From Elysia crispata (Eukaryota; Mollusca; Gastropoda; Plakobranchidae): a stretch of 64,000 nucleotides of DNA. Position 1 is the stretch's first letter. The number at the start of each line of letters is the position of its first letter. Made by a program: the position numbers and the translations under genes. Location: NCBI GenBank assembly GCA_033675545.1, contig JAWDGP010003357.1:719501-783500 (forward strand), written 5' to 3'. The notes under the pieces are model-generated. The model ran no database searches. It had not been told where the DNA came from and worked only from the letters and a program-made list of their open reading frames with translations. Shown here piece after piece: positions 25,061 to 47,800 of this stretch.

Positions 25061-25151
25061 CTGAAAGAATACATTTTATTTAAAAATTTAGAACTTTTCC
25101 TTTCATCTGAGGAGCATTTTTGACACGCATGAATTCTTGTTGATGTAATAT

Positions 25152-25317
<166 letters not shown>

Positions 25318-27357
25318 CTGCTTGTCTATTTGTCGGCTTGCCTATCTGTTTGTCTATCCCGTTTTCACTCTTATCACCCTCATCTCACTCCATCCCCAAA
25401 TATAGAAGACGTCCAAACTATAATAATCCTATAGAATATCTCTTTCTCATAGATTTAGCTCATGTTAGAAAAACATCTATTTTCTACGGATCCTTAATAG
25501 CGTCAGAGCTTTTGAACGTTTATGTTCGTCAGGGCAGAGGCTATCACTTGGCGCGCAGGTAAATCTTTTTGAAATCCCATTCTTTATTGATTCAAGAAAT
25601 AAGATAAGTTATATTAAATTTGAACTTGGTCATAGATTCTTTTTTTTTTCTCTCCTCTAAACACAACTCTAGTCGTCTTTTGCCCAACAAGCCCCATGGT
25701 CAAGCTTTAATATCAATTCCAAAAACTTAGATGCAGGTTGTAGCAATAGGCGAAACAATCAAGGTTTGAAAATGTAAGCTACAGCATGTTGTAAAATACC
25801 ATATTCTATATTCATGTACATGTAATTTGAAGGTTCACAGTAACACTGCTTTGTAGTTAGAGAAAATATTGCCAGCGAAAGTTGGGGTTTGAAAAATATA
25901 ATTATATGATAAAATGATTACCTTCAAGAAGTACAGTTTGAGTGCAATTCGTTGTTTTTGTTTCTTATAATTATTTTAAATCTCGATTTTTTTTTTTATT
26001 TTTTTTTGTGGGGGGGGAGATTGGTTCCAAAGCTTCACTTCATCCATCTACAAAAATATAGATAAATTAATAACTTCATCATTATTTTTCACCAAGAAGT
26101 ATATAATCAAATTTATGCCCTTTCGAAATACTTTACAAATGCCCCAGAGAGATTAAATAATCATCACAGCAAAATTTTCACAGCAGATAATGCCACTGTT
26201 TTTCAAAAGAATTAATGTATTAAAGACCTCCTTCAGTGTATCTAAATCACTCAGGCAACTTTTTTTAAAAACTAGTACCTTTTGAACTTTTTATTGCATT
26301 AAATACTAAGCTTTATATACATGCCTATAGACAGCTAAGCAGATTTTAAAAGATCAAAGTTTACAAAAATACATTTACCGAATAGTGGATGCCATGAACA
26401 TCATAATAATGCTGCTATTTCGACCAATATAATTAAAAAAATATGTTACATTGAGGTCTAAACTTTCCAAGTTGACATTTGGACAGCAATTAACTTCTTT
26501 GCATCTTTTTCGAATAGAATCAAATTTGAAAAAAAAAACAAAAAAAAAAACTACAAATGTAAAACATATACACCAGTACCGTACTGCGGATGTCTACAAA
26601 ATGCTTCTGGACAGCTGTTTTGCTATCATCATTTTTATCCTTTGTGGAATCGCAATAATTCTATATTAATCTAAATCTTAAAAAAGTAACATGATGTGGG
26701 AAATATTGTTCCTGATAATTTCTTACCAAGTATTTCATAAAATACATATCGAGTCCGGTTAATGCTTCATCAATACACTTTTTTATTAATTATTCTTGTC
26801 GGTTTCGTTCATACGTTTCTTCAGAGTGACTATATCGAATGTCCAGCCAATATCTTTGGGAGCATATCTACAAGATTGAAGGCGAACGATAATCCGATCA
26901 ATTTTGGATATATTATTTGTGTTTTGTTAAAAAAGATGGCATGAAAATTGCACCTTTGTAGGGACTTCAGTTATTTAAGCCAAGGAGAAAACATGAATAC
27001 AATACATGCAATATTTTTTCTTCCTACATTGTCCAACCGTATATCATGAATTTTATTGAACAAAGCTCCGATGCATAACTCCTGTTGATCAGTAATATTC
27101 TAACTTGATTATACTTTGAGCTTTATTATCTGCAAAATAAGGGCAATCGGATAGTGTAATTGGCAAACTTATTTGATTCTCGGTGTCAAGGATATACCCG
27201 ATAGTCTTTTAAAACTAAACTTTATGTAACGGCATACTATTTTGGACAGGCAATGGACTAGACATACTTATGAAATGGCTGAGGTGAATACCATATCTGG
27301 ATAAATCTGATTATTAGAACAAAATCGAAAAGTTTACACAATCTTAACTAAGCTTAC

Positions 27358-27480
27358 CTGGCTCGTAGCTAGGTACGGGGCTTCTGACATAGCCACTTCA
27401 TCGTCAAATCTATTTATGTTGAGCGTCACAGGATGTCACACTCAGATCAGCTTGTGTAGCAGCTCGAGCATGGTACGCAG
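27358..27480 (-). other. Candidate 5' UTR exon of the acidic secreted gene
   Basis: On the minus strand a donor GAGCCAG|GTAAGC (GT at 27356-27357) ends a moderately GC-richer stretch. It would pair with the acceptor at 25061-25062. The 5' boundary is unknown; 27480 is only a guess. No TATA element stands out. Confidence 0.3.
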
Positions 27481-27664
27481 TCCTGCCTGCAACCCATCAT
27501 CACAATTATTATTGTCTTTGACAATACTGACATAGTTCGAACAGTCATCTCAGTAAGAAAGAGGGATTAGAAAATTTCCCACGGCTGTTGGCTTTGACTC
27601 GTTACCATTAATAGAAACACGTTGAGGAAATCATACGTCTGTTACTGACGGACCTTCGTGCTCC

Positions 27665-27696
27665 TCTGTCTGTCTGTCTGTCTGTGTGTGTGTGTG

Positions 27697-27776
<80 letters not shown>
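27665..27776. repeat. Compound (TCTG)n-(TG)n-(TCTG)n-(CT)n array
   Basis: TCTG units, a short TG tract, TCTG units again, then about 50 bases of CT. Ser-Leu, Val-Cys and Arg-Glu frames across it on both strands are artefacts. Confidence 0.95.
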
Positions 27777-27779
<3 letters not shown>

Positions 27780-30008
27780 TTCACTCCCTCTTCTCCCCCT
27801 CCCCCACACCACACCTCTCTTCGAAGCTAAACATTGGTGAGAACGACAATGTGGAGTACAAATTGGACACCAAGAAGCAATTATGGAGCAATTTTCTTGG
27901 AATAAATAGTTCCTTAAAGCATTATTGCGATTAAAAAGAATAAACAGATGAATAAAAGATAACAAACAAAAACAAAACCAATTTTTCATTCTCAATACAA
28001 ATGTGAAATGTTCAAATTCATTCCTTGAAGAATACCATAATCCTCTACAATTCATTTAATATTTAACTGCGAGCATTTAACAAATATATTACACAAAGGA
28101 TTGATTTACCACGTTTAAAAAAAGGTCTTTTGATGTTAAAAAAATTTCTATGACATCTGCTAAATAACTGTCATGGAAATATCAAGGTATTAGTCGTCGT
28201 GTCACATCACTATGATAAATGAATTTTTTTTATTTAAAAAAAAATCATTAAAAAATGAACTTAAACCTTTAACCTTTAATTTTTCGAGAGCTTATTTTAC
28301 TGATGCTTTCATGGATTACATAGCTGTGCCGGCATTTGATTTCCTACAAGAACGTTTAATCTATTTACAAGGGACGGAGTTGAAGTTACTGAGTCCATTT
28401 TTTAAAAACGCATTTCATAGTTTCATGTTTTTTCCTCTTATATAAAGATGCTTGATTAAATAATTCTAACGAAAAGGGCATTCGAAAAATGTAAAATGCG
28501 CGTAGTAATTGATAGCAATCCTACCAGGGTGTGGATTATTTCCAATAATATGATTAAATAAAAAAAAAACACCTTTGGTCTCAAGATTACAAAAAATTAC
28601 CTTCTGCAACCGTTGACTCAAGTCCTAGAAAAAGTTTTATCTGCATAAAGCTATAAGAGGAATACCAATTACCTCAAAGTCATAAATGAGGTAAGAGAGG
28701 TGAGTGAGGGTGAGAATATGGTAGATGATAAATAGATATAAATAATTTTAGATATATAAATAATTGCAATAAAGGTAGATAGATAAGGAGAGTAAAGTAA
28801 GAGAGGTGTTAATCTGGGAAAATGGTTCTATGACTTTAAAGGACAACACAAGTAAGCTCAAAATGATGATAATGATTAGGACTTTTATAAAATGATTCTA
28901 GAATGCTTTGAAAGTTCAATTAACGTAACTAGAATTTCCAATATGGTACAGTCACTAGTTTTAGTAAAGATAATAATTTTTACCTTGAAAAAGGCTATAC
29001 ATTATGTGATATTGAGTTCTTTTGGATATCTAATATTATTGATACAGAGTAAACTATGAAGTTTTCCTCCACCCTCGCTCCCAAGTAGTTTTTTTTTTTA
29101 TGTTAATTTTTTTTTTGCTTTTGTGTCCTAGACATTATTATTTCATTTCACGCAAGGGAAAAACAAAGATCGAGAGGAAGAAAAAAAGCAAAGCTAACAA
29201 GATGAAATACACCCGCTATACGGTTTTGCCCCTTACTGAACCAGTGCAATGACTGTAATGCTGGCCTTGTGTTCTTTGACTCTTTGACCCTTAAGTACCA
29301 GGCTCATTTATTTTCACAAAGAATATTCTTCTTGTCAATAAGCGTAGTCGGTTTATGTCAGATTTTACTATTCAGCGTTGTTGTCGAACCTAACCAGTGC
29401 TATCGCCGCACCCACACGGACAGACAAACGGAAAGTTCCGAGTGGGAGCTGTTGTGATTGCCAAAGAGACCGTCAGGGCATGTGATTGTCTAGCTTTGAT
29501 TGATGGTGTAACTCAACGAATGTTGGATCACCAGGTAGGAACATCGGATCGTGTTACTCTATATAGTTCAATCATGATTATTCAGAATCAGATGGAATAA
29601 TAATGATAAAAAAGGAATAAAAAGTGTATGATTTTGGAATATGGCGGTGAATTTATACGAATGTAGAGCCACTTAACTGCCATGATAGTTGTTTTTTCTC
29701 AAGTGACTATACGTATAGGTTTTACTTGATCTATAATTTTGGTAGCTTCTACTTTTGGTAGCCTACTAGTACTAAACAAGTTTGTTATTGCACCCATTTC
29801 GATATTATTATTCCTATAGCTCTCCACGTCTTTCTCAATCGGTTTTTTTTTATCCATTCTCCCCTCCCTCCATCACGGCCTATTTATCTAACTATCGAAA
29901 ATCAGCTATTATAAGGAATTAATCTATCAAACCTTTTTGTCGGCCTATCCGCCTGCCAACCTTTCTTTTCCCTCTCTCTATCTATATCACCCTCTCTCAT
30001 TTGCCCGA

Positions 30009-30117
<109 letters not shown>

Positions 30118-30577
30118 ACTTCACCACCGTGCTCTTCAATTCTAATAAACTGCTGCCTGTCTTTCTCTCCTTCCCATCCACCCTCACCCCCCACCCCCCC
30201 AAAAAAAAAAAAAAAAATAGGAAAAAAAATCTCTCTTTTTACTTTTTTACGTTTGTGTACGATGCGTGAGTGTATATGTGTGGTTTACAGGGGTAAAACT
30301 AAAAGCTCGACGAACACGTCTCATATGGGAATGTTGAATTCTTTCTAGCTTCCGTGAAATATACTCTAATATTACAATGCGATATTCTAGTTATATCTTT
30401 GAAAAGCCGAATCTATTACCTTTTGGGATAAAATAGTAAACCTTTCCTTGTATATAAAAAAAAAAGGCAGTCACGACAACAGCTGCACTTTAAACACCAC
30501 GAGGCCTACTACTAGTAGCAAGCAACAATATAATTAATTAGTTATTAATTAATTAAGTAACTAACTAAGTAAGTAAG

Positions 30578-30779
<202 letters not shown>

Positions 30780-30806
30780 TCACGTATCACTACTACTACT
30801 ACTACT

Positions 30807-30809
30807 GCT

Positions 30810-30886
<77 letters not shown>

Positions 30887-30909
30887 GAAGAAGAAGAAGA
30901 AGAAGAAGA
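30807..30909. repeat. (AAT)n-(AAG)n triplet array
   Basis: About 75 bases of AAT units pass into about eight AAG units. GAT and AGT units follow to about 30970. The Ile/Arg/Tyr homopolymer frames across it are artefacts. Confidence 0.95.
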
Positions 30910-31375
30910 ATGATAATAATAAATGACAAAAATGATGATGATGGTGGTGGTAGTAGTAGTAGTAGTAGTAATTTCGGTAATATAAAGTTGATGATGATGA
31001 TCAGAATGATATAAACTACAACAAAAAAAAAAAAAAAAAAAAAACTTCACCAGAAACATCATAGACAAATAATCGTGTACAATACAAATTCTCTCTTTTA
31101 TCATAAGCATGATTAGGTCTTAGTAAGTTTTACGTCCCCTAAGTTTCTCGAACAATCTTACATGTATAGATATCGCTGCTTTTCATCAAGCCAGAAATGG
31201 GGATTGAGTGATAGGGGTAAACTATTCAATTCGATAACATGGAGTTCATTTTCAATGAAAAGGACAAAAAGTTGCTAAGGGAAATCACTGTAACGTAAAT
31301 ATTAATAAGTTTGCATTGGAGACAGTGTCTCGGTCATCCTTATCTGGCCAAGATCTGTATGTAGATTAATGACAA

Positions 31376-31460
31376 AATCTAGACTACCATTTAGGTCTAG
31401 ATAGACTTAGAAATAGATCTAGATCGAAAGAAACCGCAGTGTCAGGCTCATTAATTCAGA
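31376..31460 (+). promoter_or_regulatory. Proximal upstream/5' UTR region of PGAP3 with TCTAGA/AGATCT words
   Basis: Four TCTAGA/AGATCT-type words lie within about 50 bases just before the PGAP3 start codon. They resemble those upstream of the GOLM-like gene and around the first CFAP210 exon. No TATA box is evident. Regulatory function is inference from position only. Confidence 0.25.
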
Positions 31461-40073
<8,613 letters not shown>

Positions 40074-40486
40074 TCTTAGACTTTAATTCTGCTGGATTAG
40101 AATATCACACAGTTTATGATGGAGAAATTATAGTTACTCTTTTTATACATTCAAATATTCTCAAATTTGAATAATGCTATCATAAGATGAGAGTCAAAGG
40201 AATATCAAGCCAAGTTAATGTTGTTGATATTTATTATTGTTATTAGTTAATAATTTGTTGAAAGTTTTTTTTTTATTGAATGCCAGCTTTTATTTCATCT
40301 GAATGCATCGTTGAGACCTCTTAAGTGAAATATATTAAGATTTCTTAAAGTGTGCAAATAGCCTAAAACTTAGGCTTAAGATGTAAGAAAAATGAAAAGA
40401 TATAATATAATTTCTTTGGGACCCGAGACCAATTGAAAGTTTGAATGATAATTCAGAGTGAACACCCTTGTTTAGAGATGCAGTGG

Positions 40487-40504
40487 AATAAAAAGGCTAA
40501 TAAA
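40487..40504 (+). terminator. Candidate poly(A) signals of PGAP3
   Basis: Two AATAAA hexamers (40487-40492 and 40499-40504) lie about 415-430 bases after the PGAP3 stop codon on the coding strand. They are the first close pair downstream. Confidence 0.4.
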
Positions 40505-40689
40505 TGCTCCCGGCAACCTTAAGTCTCATCCTGTAGGTTGCCTGTGCCTAGCAACATGTTGGCTCTGTGACAGTTCCCCTTACATTTTCTTTTTTTTTTT
40601 AAACTTTCAGTCTCTTTTCATGTTCATACTATTTTACTTTTCTTTCCATGATAGTGATAAGGAGTCAATTGTTTTAAAATTTTAACTTC

Positions 40690-41600
40690 TTGCATAGTAA
40701 AAGAATTTGTTCTTTACAAGTCCATTGCACTTTTTATTGTTCTAGAGCCTTGAGCTCAAAATCATTGATCTTTTGTTCAATTGTTTTGCTCATGGTCCAA
40801 GAATTACAGCTTTATGTGGCAAATGTGGGGAAAAGAAGAATGATACAAACTAGACTTAAACATGAAAGAAGATTTGCCTTATGTACTTTTGATTTCTATA
40901 CTAAATTGGAAACGCATGAGTCCTGAGATTTTTTTATTTGTAACCATGCCTGACATTTTTTATTTGACAGAGTTTTTGAAGAGTTATTGCCAGTCATCTT
41001 TGTGTTTCCTTGTTCATGTTGCTAGTGCAGAAGATGATGAGGCCTAATTCAGTCTTTGTTTCCTCAAGGACTCCTTTTCTGTTTTTTTAATTTTCTATCT
41101 ATTCAGTTTGCTTTTTTAAATTTTTGTCAAGATTTTTTTCTTTCAATTGTGGTTCAAACTTTGTTCTTCAATGTAAATTTTATTACTGATCTTATCCTCT
41201 CTTTTGATCTCTCTCTCAGCAGTTGTTGGAAGCAGGACCATTTTGCCTGCAAACTCAGTTTGTGGTATTCCAACTTCTTTTGTTCATGCTACTGAAAAAG
41301 TCATGGTCTATGTCATCTTAGATCCTGAATCGCTATATTTCATACCCTTCTTCTGTTATTATTTTCTCTTTATTAATTTATAATAAAGAGGTATGGTGAC
41401 AATCTTGACTTATATCTTTACCCATTCTGACTGTTCAGATGTTACCCATCAAATCTAGCTGCTGCTTCTTGCTCTTCATGTAGGTTTTCAATCAGCTAGG
41501 TTAAATGTGTTGAGATATCCATGTCTGTTGCTGTGTTCATCTTTCTTCTACTTTTTCATTCAATTGACATTTTTGTGAAATGATTAACCAAATTTAATCC
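40690..41600 (-). mobile_element. Highly degraded RTE/BovB-type LINE relic
   Basis: Read on the minus strand, 41360-41550 translates to MDISTHLT, LIENLHEEQEAA and, across frameshifts, a segment ending SRLSPYLF. This parallels the RTE/BovB reverse-transcriptase block with HLT, LL.NLY..QEA and G(V)RQGC.LSP.LF. Stops are frequent. The limits are uncertain: the part below 41230 is assigned only because its composition continues. Confidence 0.4.
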
Positions 41601-43199
41601 TTTCCCCTAAGTCATTATACTCTGCAAACTAGAACATTTATATATTTATAAGCTTATCAAATAAATAAAATAACAATGTTGAACCTTCAAAGACATGGCC
41701 AAATTGTCATGCCGTATATTTCATACTAATGGGCACTTTTGATAACTTTAACATAATAAATAGATATTGAGGCTTAGAGTTTTGTACTGAAGAGAGCCAC
41801 AATTCCTCTATATTTTCATGAATAAACCCTACATAGATGCCACACCAAAGGAAAATGAAACTCTGTCACAGTCTCTTCCAATGATAAAAATAGCCTTCAA
41901 CCAGTGATTTTTCAAAATGGACACATCAATGACCTCAAATGCAAATAATTAGAGGCCTGATCCTAAATCTTGATTTTGCATTGTATGAATGTATTTAATA
42001 ACTCTAGATTTAGGTTGCAATGTTTCTCAGTAAATTTACAACCATTATAGTTTAAATTTTGTAGAAAATGATATCTGTTTGTTTAACTGATACATGATAT
42101 AACCTTATCATAGTTTACGATATGGTACATCTTAGACAAAATTTGAAAACATAGATATCCAGAATTAAACAACAATGTCAACATCTTCTTACCCTTCGGA
42201 TTATTGGAAATAGTTCAGACTTTTGAGAAGATAACTAGGTCAACTCTGTATGAAATGGTATGAAGCTTCTATATAGATACTAAATTTGCACTCTAGAATC
42301 ATGGAAATACTAATGGGTTTAGCAAGTAATAATTTTTTAGGCTTGAATAAAAAGGGGGAAATAAAATTGATCTCAGGAATGTAAAAACAAAAGCAAGTGA
42401 TTCAATTATGGATGACTATGTAAAAACATGGCAAATATATTTATGTGTCTATTTAATGCATTTTTATCTTTTTTTTTTTTAAATAAAAAATGTTTGAACA
42501 TTAATGGTTATTTTGTAGGAATGATAATAACAAATGGATTTAATGTTGTTGAATGTTTTGTTTTCTTAAAAATGATTTTTTGAAATGAAAAGTTTTCTAT
42601 GTTGAGATTTTGTGATTGATTTGATTTTCACCCTTATATTTAAAGAAACTTGAAAGTAAAAATTTCCTTATACCATGTAGTTCCTCTTGGCATGCATCTT
42701 TGTTACTTTGCAGTGCCTTTTGGTTAAAAAAAAATTATAATACATAAAACCATATAAATTTCTTTTTTTTATTTTGATTATGTTAATTTTTATGCGATAC
42801 ATGATCCAACTCCACTTTATATTTTTTGTTGATCGTATTTCCCAAACCTGTCAACTGCATTTGTGCTTTGTTTATGCATTTGTATTATGGATGTCATTTT
42901 TTTTTCCTCTTTATGAAAGACTTTTTGGGCACATTTTGTTGGTATTCTGAAGATACATGTTTTCTTGCCAAAATAAATGTGTATATTATATGTTTGATCT
43001 TTTTTCTTTTTTGACTGTAAGCGGCACATTATTCTTAAACAAATAATGTGCCCATTCTGTGGGGTTGTTGCAATTTATTTTTCAATTAACATTTTTTTTT
43101 TTAATTTTCTTTAAAAAATTGATTTTCCAGGCTATAGCTGTAAAACAATGCTGGGAAATCATAAAGCAACTATTCTCAAAAATAGAACAGTTATGAATA

Positions 43200-43776
43200 C
43201 AGTACACCTCGGACTCAACGAACTGGTTCGGTCATTTTTAACAGTTTGTTGAACGCAAAGTTCGTTGGAGCCATGACATAAGTCACCACAAAAGAAGTAA
43301 CCAACTAAAGGGAAATTACCACACAATTATCTCCCTTGTTTTTATCAACTAACCAAGTGTCATTAAAGCCACTCTTAACCCTTCCCACCATTGCCCAAGT
43401 TACCACTGCTTTGGCTCTTTGATCCTGTATCATGATCTCCCTATGCATTTACTGCCTCTCCCTGCCCTCTCCTCTCTCTTTTGCTCTCCCCTACCCTTAG
43501 TATATATTATGGCATAATAGGTGCCCAATACCTATACACTTGAAGCATTTCTTAACAACAGACAGGGGACCTTCTGATTGAATTTCAACTACATAGTTTC
43601 TAAGCAGAAAAGCATTCTGTTGTGGATTTGCCAATATGTGTCGTCCCTTAAACCCAAAGACAGGTCTGAAATTAGTTCGTTTGATGCAAGGTACTTTAAG
43701 AGAGTCAAAGAAGGAAAAAAAATGGGGATCTTACTCTGTTCTTTGAATCCAAGTTCGTTGGATTCAAGGTGTACCA
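43200..43776. mobile_element. MITE-like element with TA target duplication
   Basis: The left end CAGTACACCTCGGACTCAAC and the right end read on the minus strand (TGGTACACCTTGAATCCAAC) form imperfect terminal inverted repeats of more than 20 bases. TA flanks both (43198-43199 and 43777-43778). Sub-terminal GTTCGTTG/CAACGAAC copies recur inside. At 577 bp without a coding frame it fits a pogo/Tigger-derived MITE. Two terminal bases differ on the right. Confidence 0.6.
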
Positions 43777-44735
43777 TATTATGCAAATGAGGATAAGATG
43801 TTTTTCTTTTCAACTAATGAAATTAAAAGAACAACAGTTTATTAATTATGTTTAAGATGGAATTTTAATGTGTTATGAGTTGACTTAATTTCAAAGGGGC
43901 TTTTCAGATTAAATATTGATTTGAAAAATGTTGTACATAATACACAAGAAACTTTTTTTCATTTGAATTTTGTGGTTAAAGCTGTACCAAATAACCAGTT
44001 ATTCAAGGAAGTCAAGAATCACACATACATGCACACATGAGCATCATATACAGCAGTTCAATTCAAAATATATATCTTTTTTTTTTACATGTTACAAAAA
44101 TTCATTTAATTAAGTGGCCAATCCAATTTAATTTTATAGAAATAATCATCCTTTTGTGAGCCCTTAATCTATTTCCTAACCAGAGAAAATAAATCTAATT
44201 TAAAGAAGAAAAAAAATTATTAAGAAAATGGACAGTTTTTATTGATACAAAAGCTTCACAATAATTTTCCTCAAGAAGGATACAATCATAGCATTTGCAG
44301 TTCAAAATATAAAAGCATGTGAATATTGTACGATGATTTTCAAAACATTTCTAAAAGCATATTGCTACAAAATAAACATGTTTATACACCAAAGTGCTCA
44401 TCACTCCTCTAAGATAAAAAATTAAAAAGTTGTGTCACCTAAAAAATATCAGCGGCAAAGTATAATTGAAAAAGAAACAAACTTTTTGCCTCTTTTCAAA
44501 AGCCAGCTTTAGCACAGCTTTGATAAACCTTTGCTCTCATTGAAAAAACAAAAAAACAATGTACTTTGAAATGATTCACATATGTGATTCTCCTACAAAA
44601 GGAGTAGAACATCATATACTTTATAGGATACTTTACAAGAGCATTGTAAAACCACTTAAAAAATTTTTGCCATATTGTATATGATAAGTGTTGTTTTTTT
44701 GATACTGATTGGACATATCAATTTTATAATCGAAA

Positions 44736-44741
44736 TTTATT
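44736..44741 (-). terminator. Candidate poly(A) signal of CFAP210
   Basis: AATAAA on the minus strand about 95 bases after the CFAP210 stop codon (44837-44839). Confidence 0.45.
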
Positions 44742-44836
44742 CAAATTTTATATATGGTCCTGAGGCTTAAAAAATGTAGATCTCCTTACTTTTACAGCAT
44801 AATGACTCATTTTTTATTTTGTGAGTATTACCCACT

Positions 44837-47800
44837 CTACCAAACAAACCCTAGGCGATTTTTGCTTGGGTTTTTGCCATTCACTTGCAACTTGGTCTCA
44901 TCAGTTGAGTCTCTCTGGTAGTGTGGCATCTGTACACCAGATTTGTCACATACCATATAACTAGGCCTGATTCCACCCTTGCCCGGGAATGTTGGGCCCA
45001 GCCCTCCACCAGCACCTTCCTTGGCAGCTTTCTCCAGAGGATACACATTGCGACCTCCCTCTTTACAGTGGTTGATAACCTGTGCAAAAAACAAAAGTAT
45101 GTTCTCATAAGACAGCAGCAATAGTACCAAAAAGAAAAAAGATGAGACCATAATGTTAAAGACTTATGGATAGTAGACTTCCATATTATCACTATCATAT
45201 TGACTATAACATCTCAATAAAGCATGCAATTCTGCTACATGTATTTTCTTTAAAAAAAAAATGAATGATCAGATCCATCTAGATAAAGCCGCTGGGAAGA
45301 CAGACTGTAGGCCATGAAATGCTAGGATAAAATATGTCATTAAAACTGGCTTTGTCACCGAGTCAATTACATTCAATCCAGTCATTTCAGTCAAGTTCTT
45401 GGCAAGAATTATTAAATAAAAAATATGCACAAGTCACCTTTCTGGCATACTCCTGGAATTGTGCTTCTTCCTTCTCAATAAGTTCAACATTGGCTTTATC
45501 CAGGGCAAGCTGAGTCCTCTTGGACTCTTCCTCTTTGTTAACACGTTCATTCTGAAAGCACAAAAAACCTCAGTAAATCTGTCAAAATTGTTAGTTAAAA
45601 TGTTTCTCAATAGAGCAAACAAATTTAATATTCAACCTTACTTTCATGCAACCAGTTTTTTTTTCCAAATACTTGTTCATGTCACCCTAAGACACCAATA
45701 TTTTTTTTTATTTCAGGGAAGTAACATTAATTTATAATAGAACTTTGTCTGATTAAAATGTTTTAATAAGTTGTGACTTGATTATATATATGCTAAAAAT
45801 AAACTGTAATCCATGTAAGAAAATTTTTAAAAGATTGTTACTACTCCAGTTGCATTTTGGCGCCACAATAAGCATTTGCTCTGTTCTTTGCATTTATAAT
45901 TATATTGATTTATTGATTTGATCAAAATAGATTCTTTATAGAGGACTTTGAACTAAATATACATGAAAATCTACTTCCCAATTGATTATGAAAAGCATTC
46001 TCCATTGTAGCAATAGTTCTTTAACATAGACTATATGAAGTGAAAAGAAAAATTTAGACTGCAATGTATCAATTGGAACCAAACATTCGGATCAATAATA
46101 AAAACAGTATAGTTTTTGGGTATTTTTTTTACATTTTTCGTCTCAATCAAACTTACATATTGGTCAATGTGAAAGTTTTTGAGATGGTCTGCCTCGTGTC
46201 TGCGACGGATATTCTTCTCAATCTCATTTTGCCTAAAGAGCTGATCAGCCTCACGTCTCATCTCCAACATCTCCAGCTCTTCTCTCTTTTCTTTCTTGAG
46301 TTTCTCTTCCCTCTCCTTCAGCTGAGGAGCAAAAGAGAAATATATTTAACAAATCAGAAATGCCATTGCTCTTTTAAAATAGCAAGATTAATGAAACAAG
46401 TCCTAGAAAATGTGAACAATGTAAGTCTATGACATACTAGGGTATTCGATGTTTATTTCCTATCATCTTTTTCAAAACATGTCATTTGATCGAGAAGAAT
46501 TACAAAACGGACACATATCCAAGATCATCAATCAGGTGCCCTGCTCTTTAGCACAGGCAATCATGACCTTCAACACATCTCTAGCTCTCTTCGGTTTTAG
46601 TGCATCTGTCACTAGTCCCACTTTAAGCCACTTTGTTAGCCAATCATTCCAGTCGTCACAAGAAGTCCTAGTCACTCTCTTCTCATCACATGAGCGAAAA
46701 AAGTTGCCATTTACATATTCTATTTATCAGTGATTTTGTTGTGTCAGCTTCTCCTAATGTTGTGTTTGATTTTTGCAGTCCATGAACTTCATGGCAATCC
46801 GTGGGAGTCACATTTCTGTTGCCTCCAGATTCTTTTTTTAGATGTTTTGAAATTACCTAGGCCTCAGAATGAGTTTGATATAGCACTTCAGGGCTCTTCT
46901 CCTTGTGGGGATAGAGACATATTTACTTGTTAGAATCAATTTCATTCTTTGGAAACTCATTTTTGCTTGCGCTATTCTTGATGCGATGTCAGTGCCGTTG
47001 CCCATCGTTTGATATTAAAGCACCAAGTATTTAAATTGATCCCTTTGTTTTGTTCATTCACGTTGATCAAGATGTTGATCCCTGGACACTCATTGTTTTG
47101 ACAACGACCATTACTTTCCAATGAAAGCTTTTGATCACTTGTAGATCCTTTCCATGTAACTTCAGCTTTGTTAGTTATGTGATTATCTTATTGTTGCACA
47201 CTCTGTCAAATGCCTTGGTGTAGTCAATGAAGCAGAGGTATACCTCTTTTTGTACTTCCACAGCTTGTTCAATTATATTCGAAAAATGTAGATAGCATTT
47301 GTTGCACTTTTTCCCTCCACAAAGCCACACTGTTCCTCTGCTATTTCTGGTTTGATTTTGTTTCTGACTTGCATCATGATGATTCCTAAAATACATGACT
47401 CTATGTATCTCACACTCTGTTGCCCCTGGTTTCTTTGGCAGTGCTATATATATATATATATATATATCTGACCTGTCATGCCTTTGGTTGAGTATCTGAC
47501 GATCTTGTCAGTTCAATAGTCTACAAGTGCTTCTAAAAGTTTCACTAGTATGGGCCTGTTGCTTTGCCTGATTTCATCTTATCTTTCTTACTGCTGCCCA
47601 GATCTCATCTCCCACCCATGCCCATGGTAGGTGGACCTAGATTATATTATTATCCTTTCTGTGATCTACAAAAAGTTCACTTACATACTCTGCCCATTTG
47701 CCTCAAATTTTTTCTTTCACGATAATGATGTCTGCATGTTTTGTCTTTAGGCATCCTGTGGCTGCGCAGGTTTTCTTACCAAAGATTTCTTCAGTGTTTC

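Larger units (their letters stand above)
40505..44735. other. Tail-to-tail intergenic region between PGAP3 and CFAP210
   Basis: Contains a degraded LINE relic (about 40690-41600) and a MITE-like element (43200-43776). The rest is AT-rich with no recognisable gene. Frames at 42817-43029 and similar sites have no family or splice support. Confidence 0.5.
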
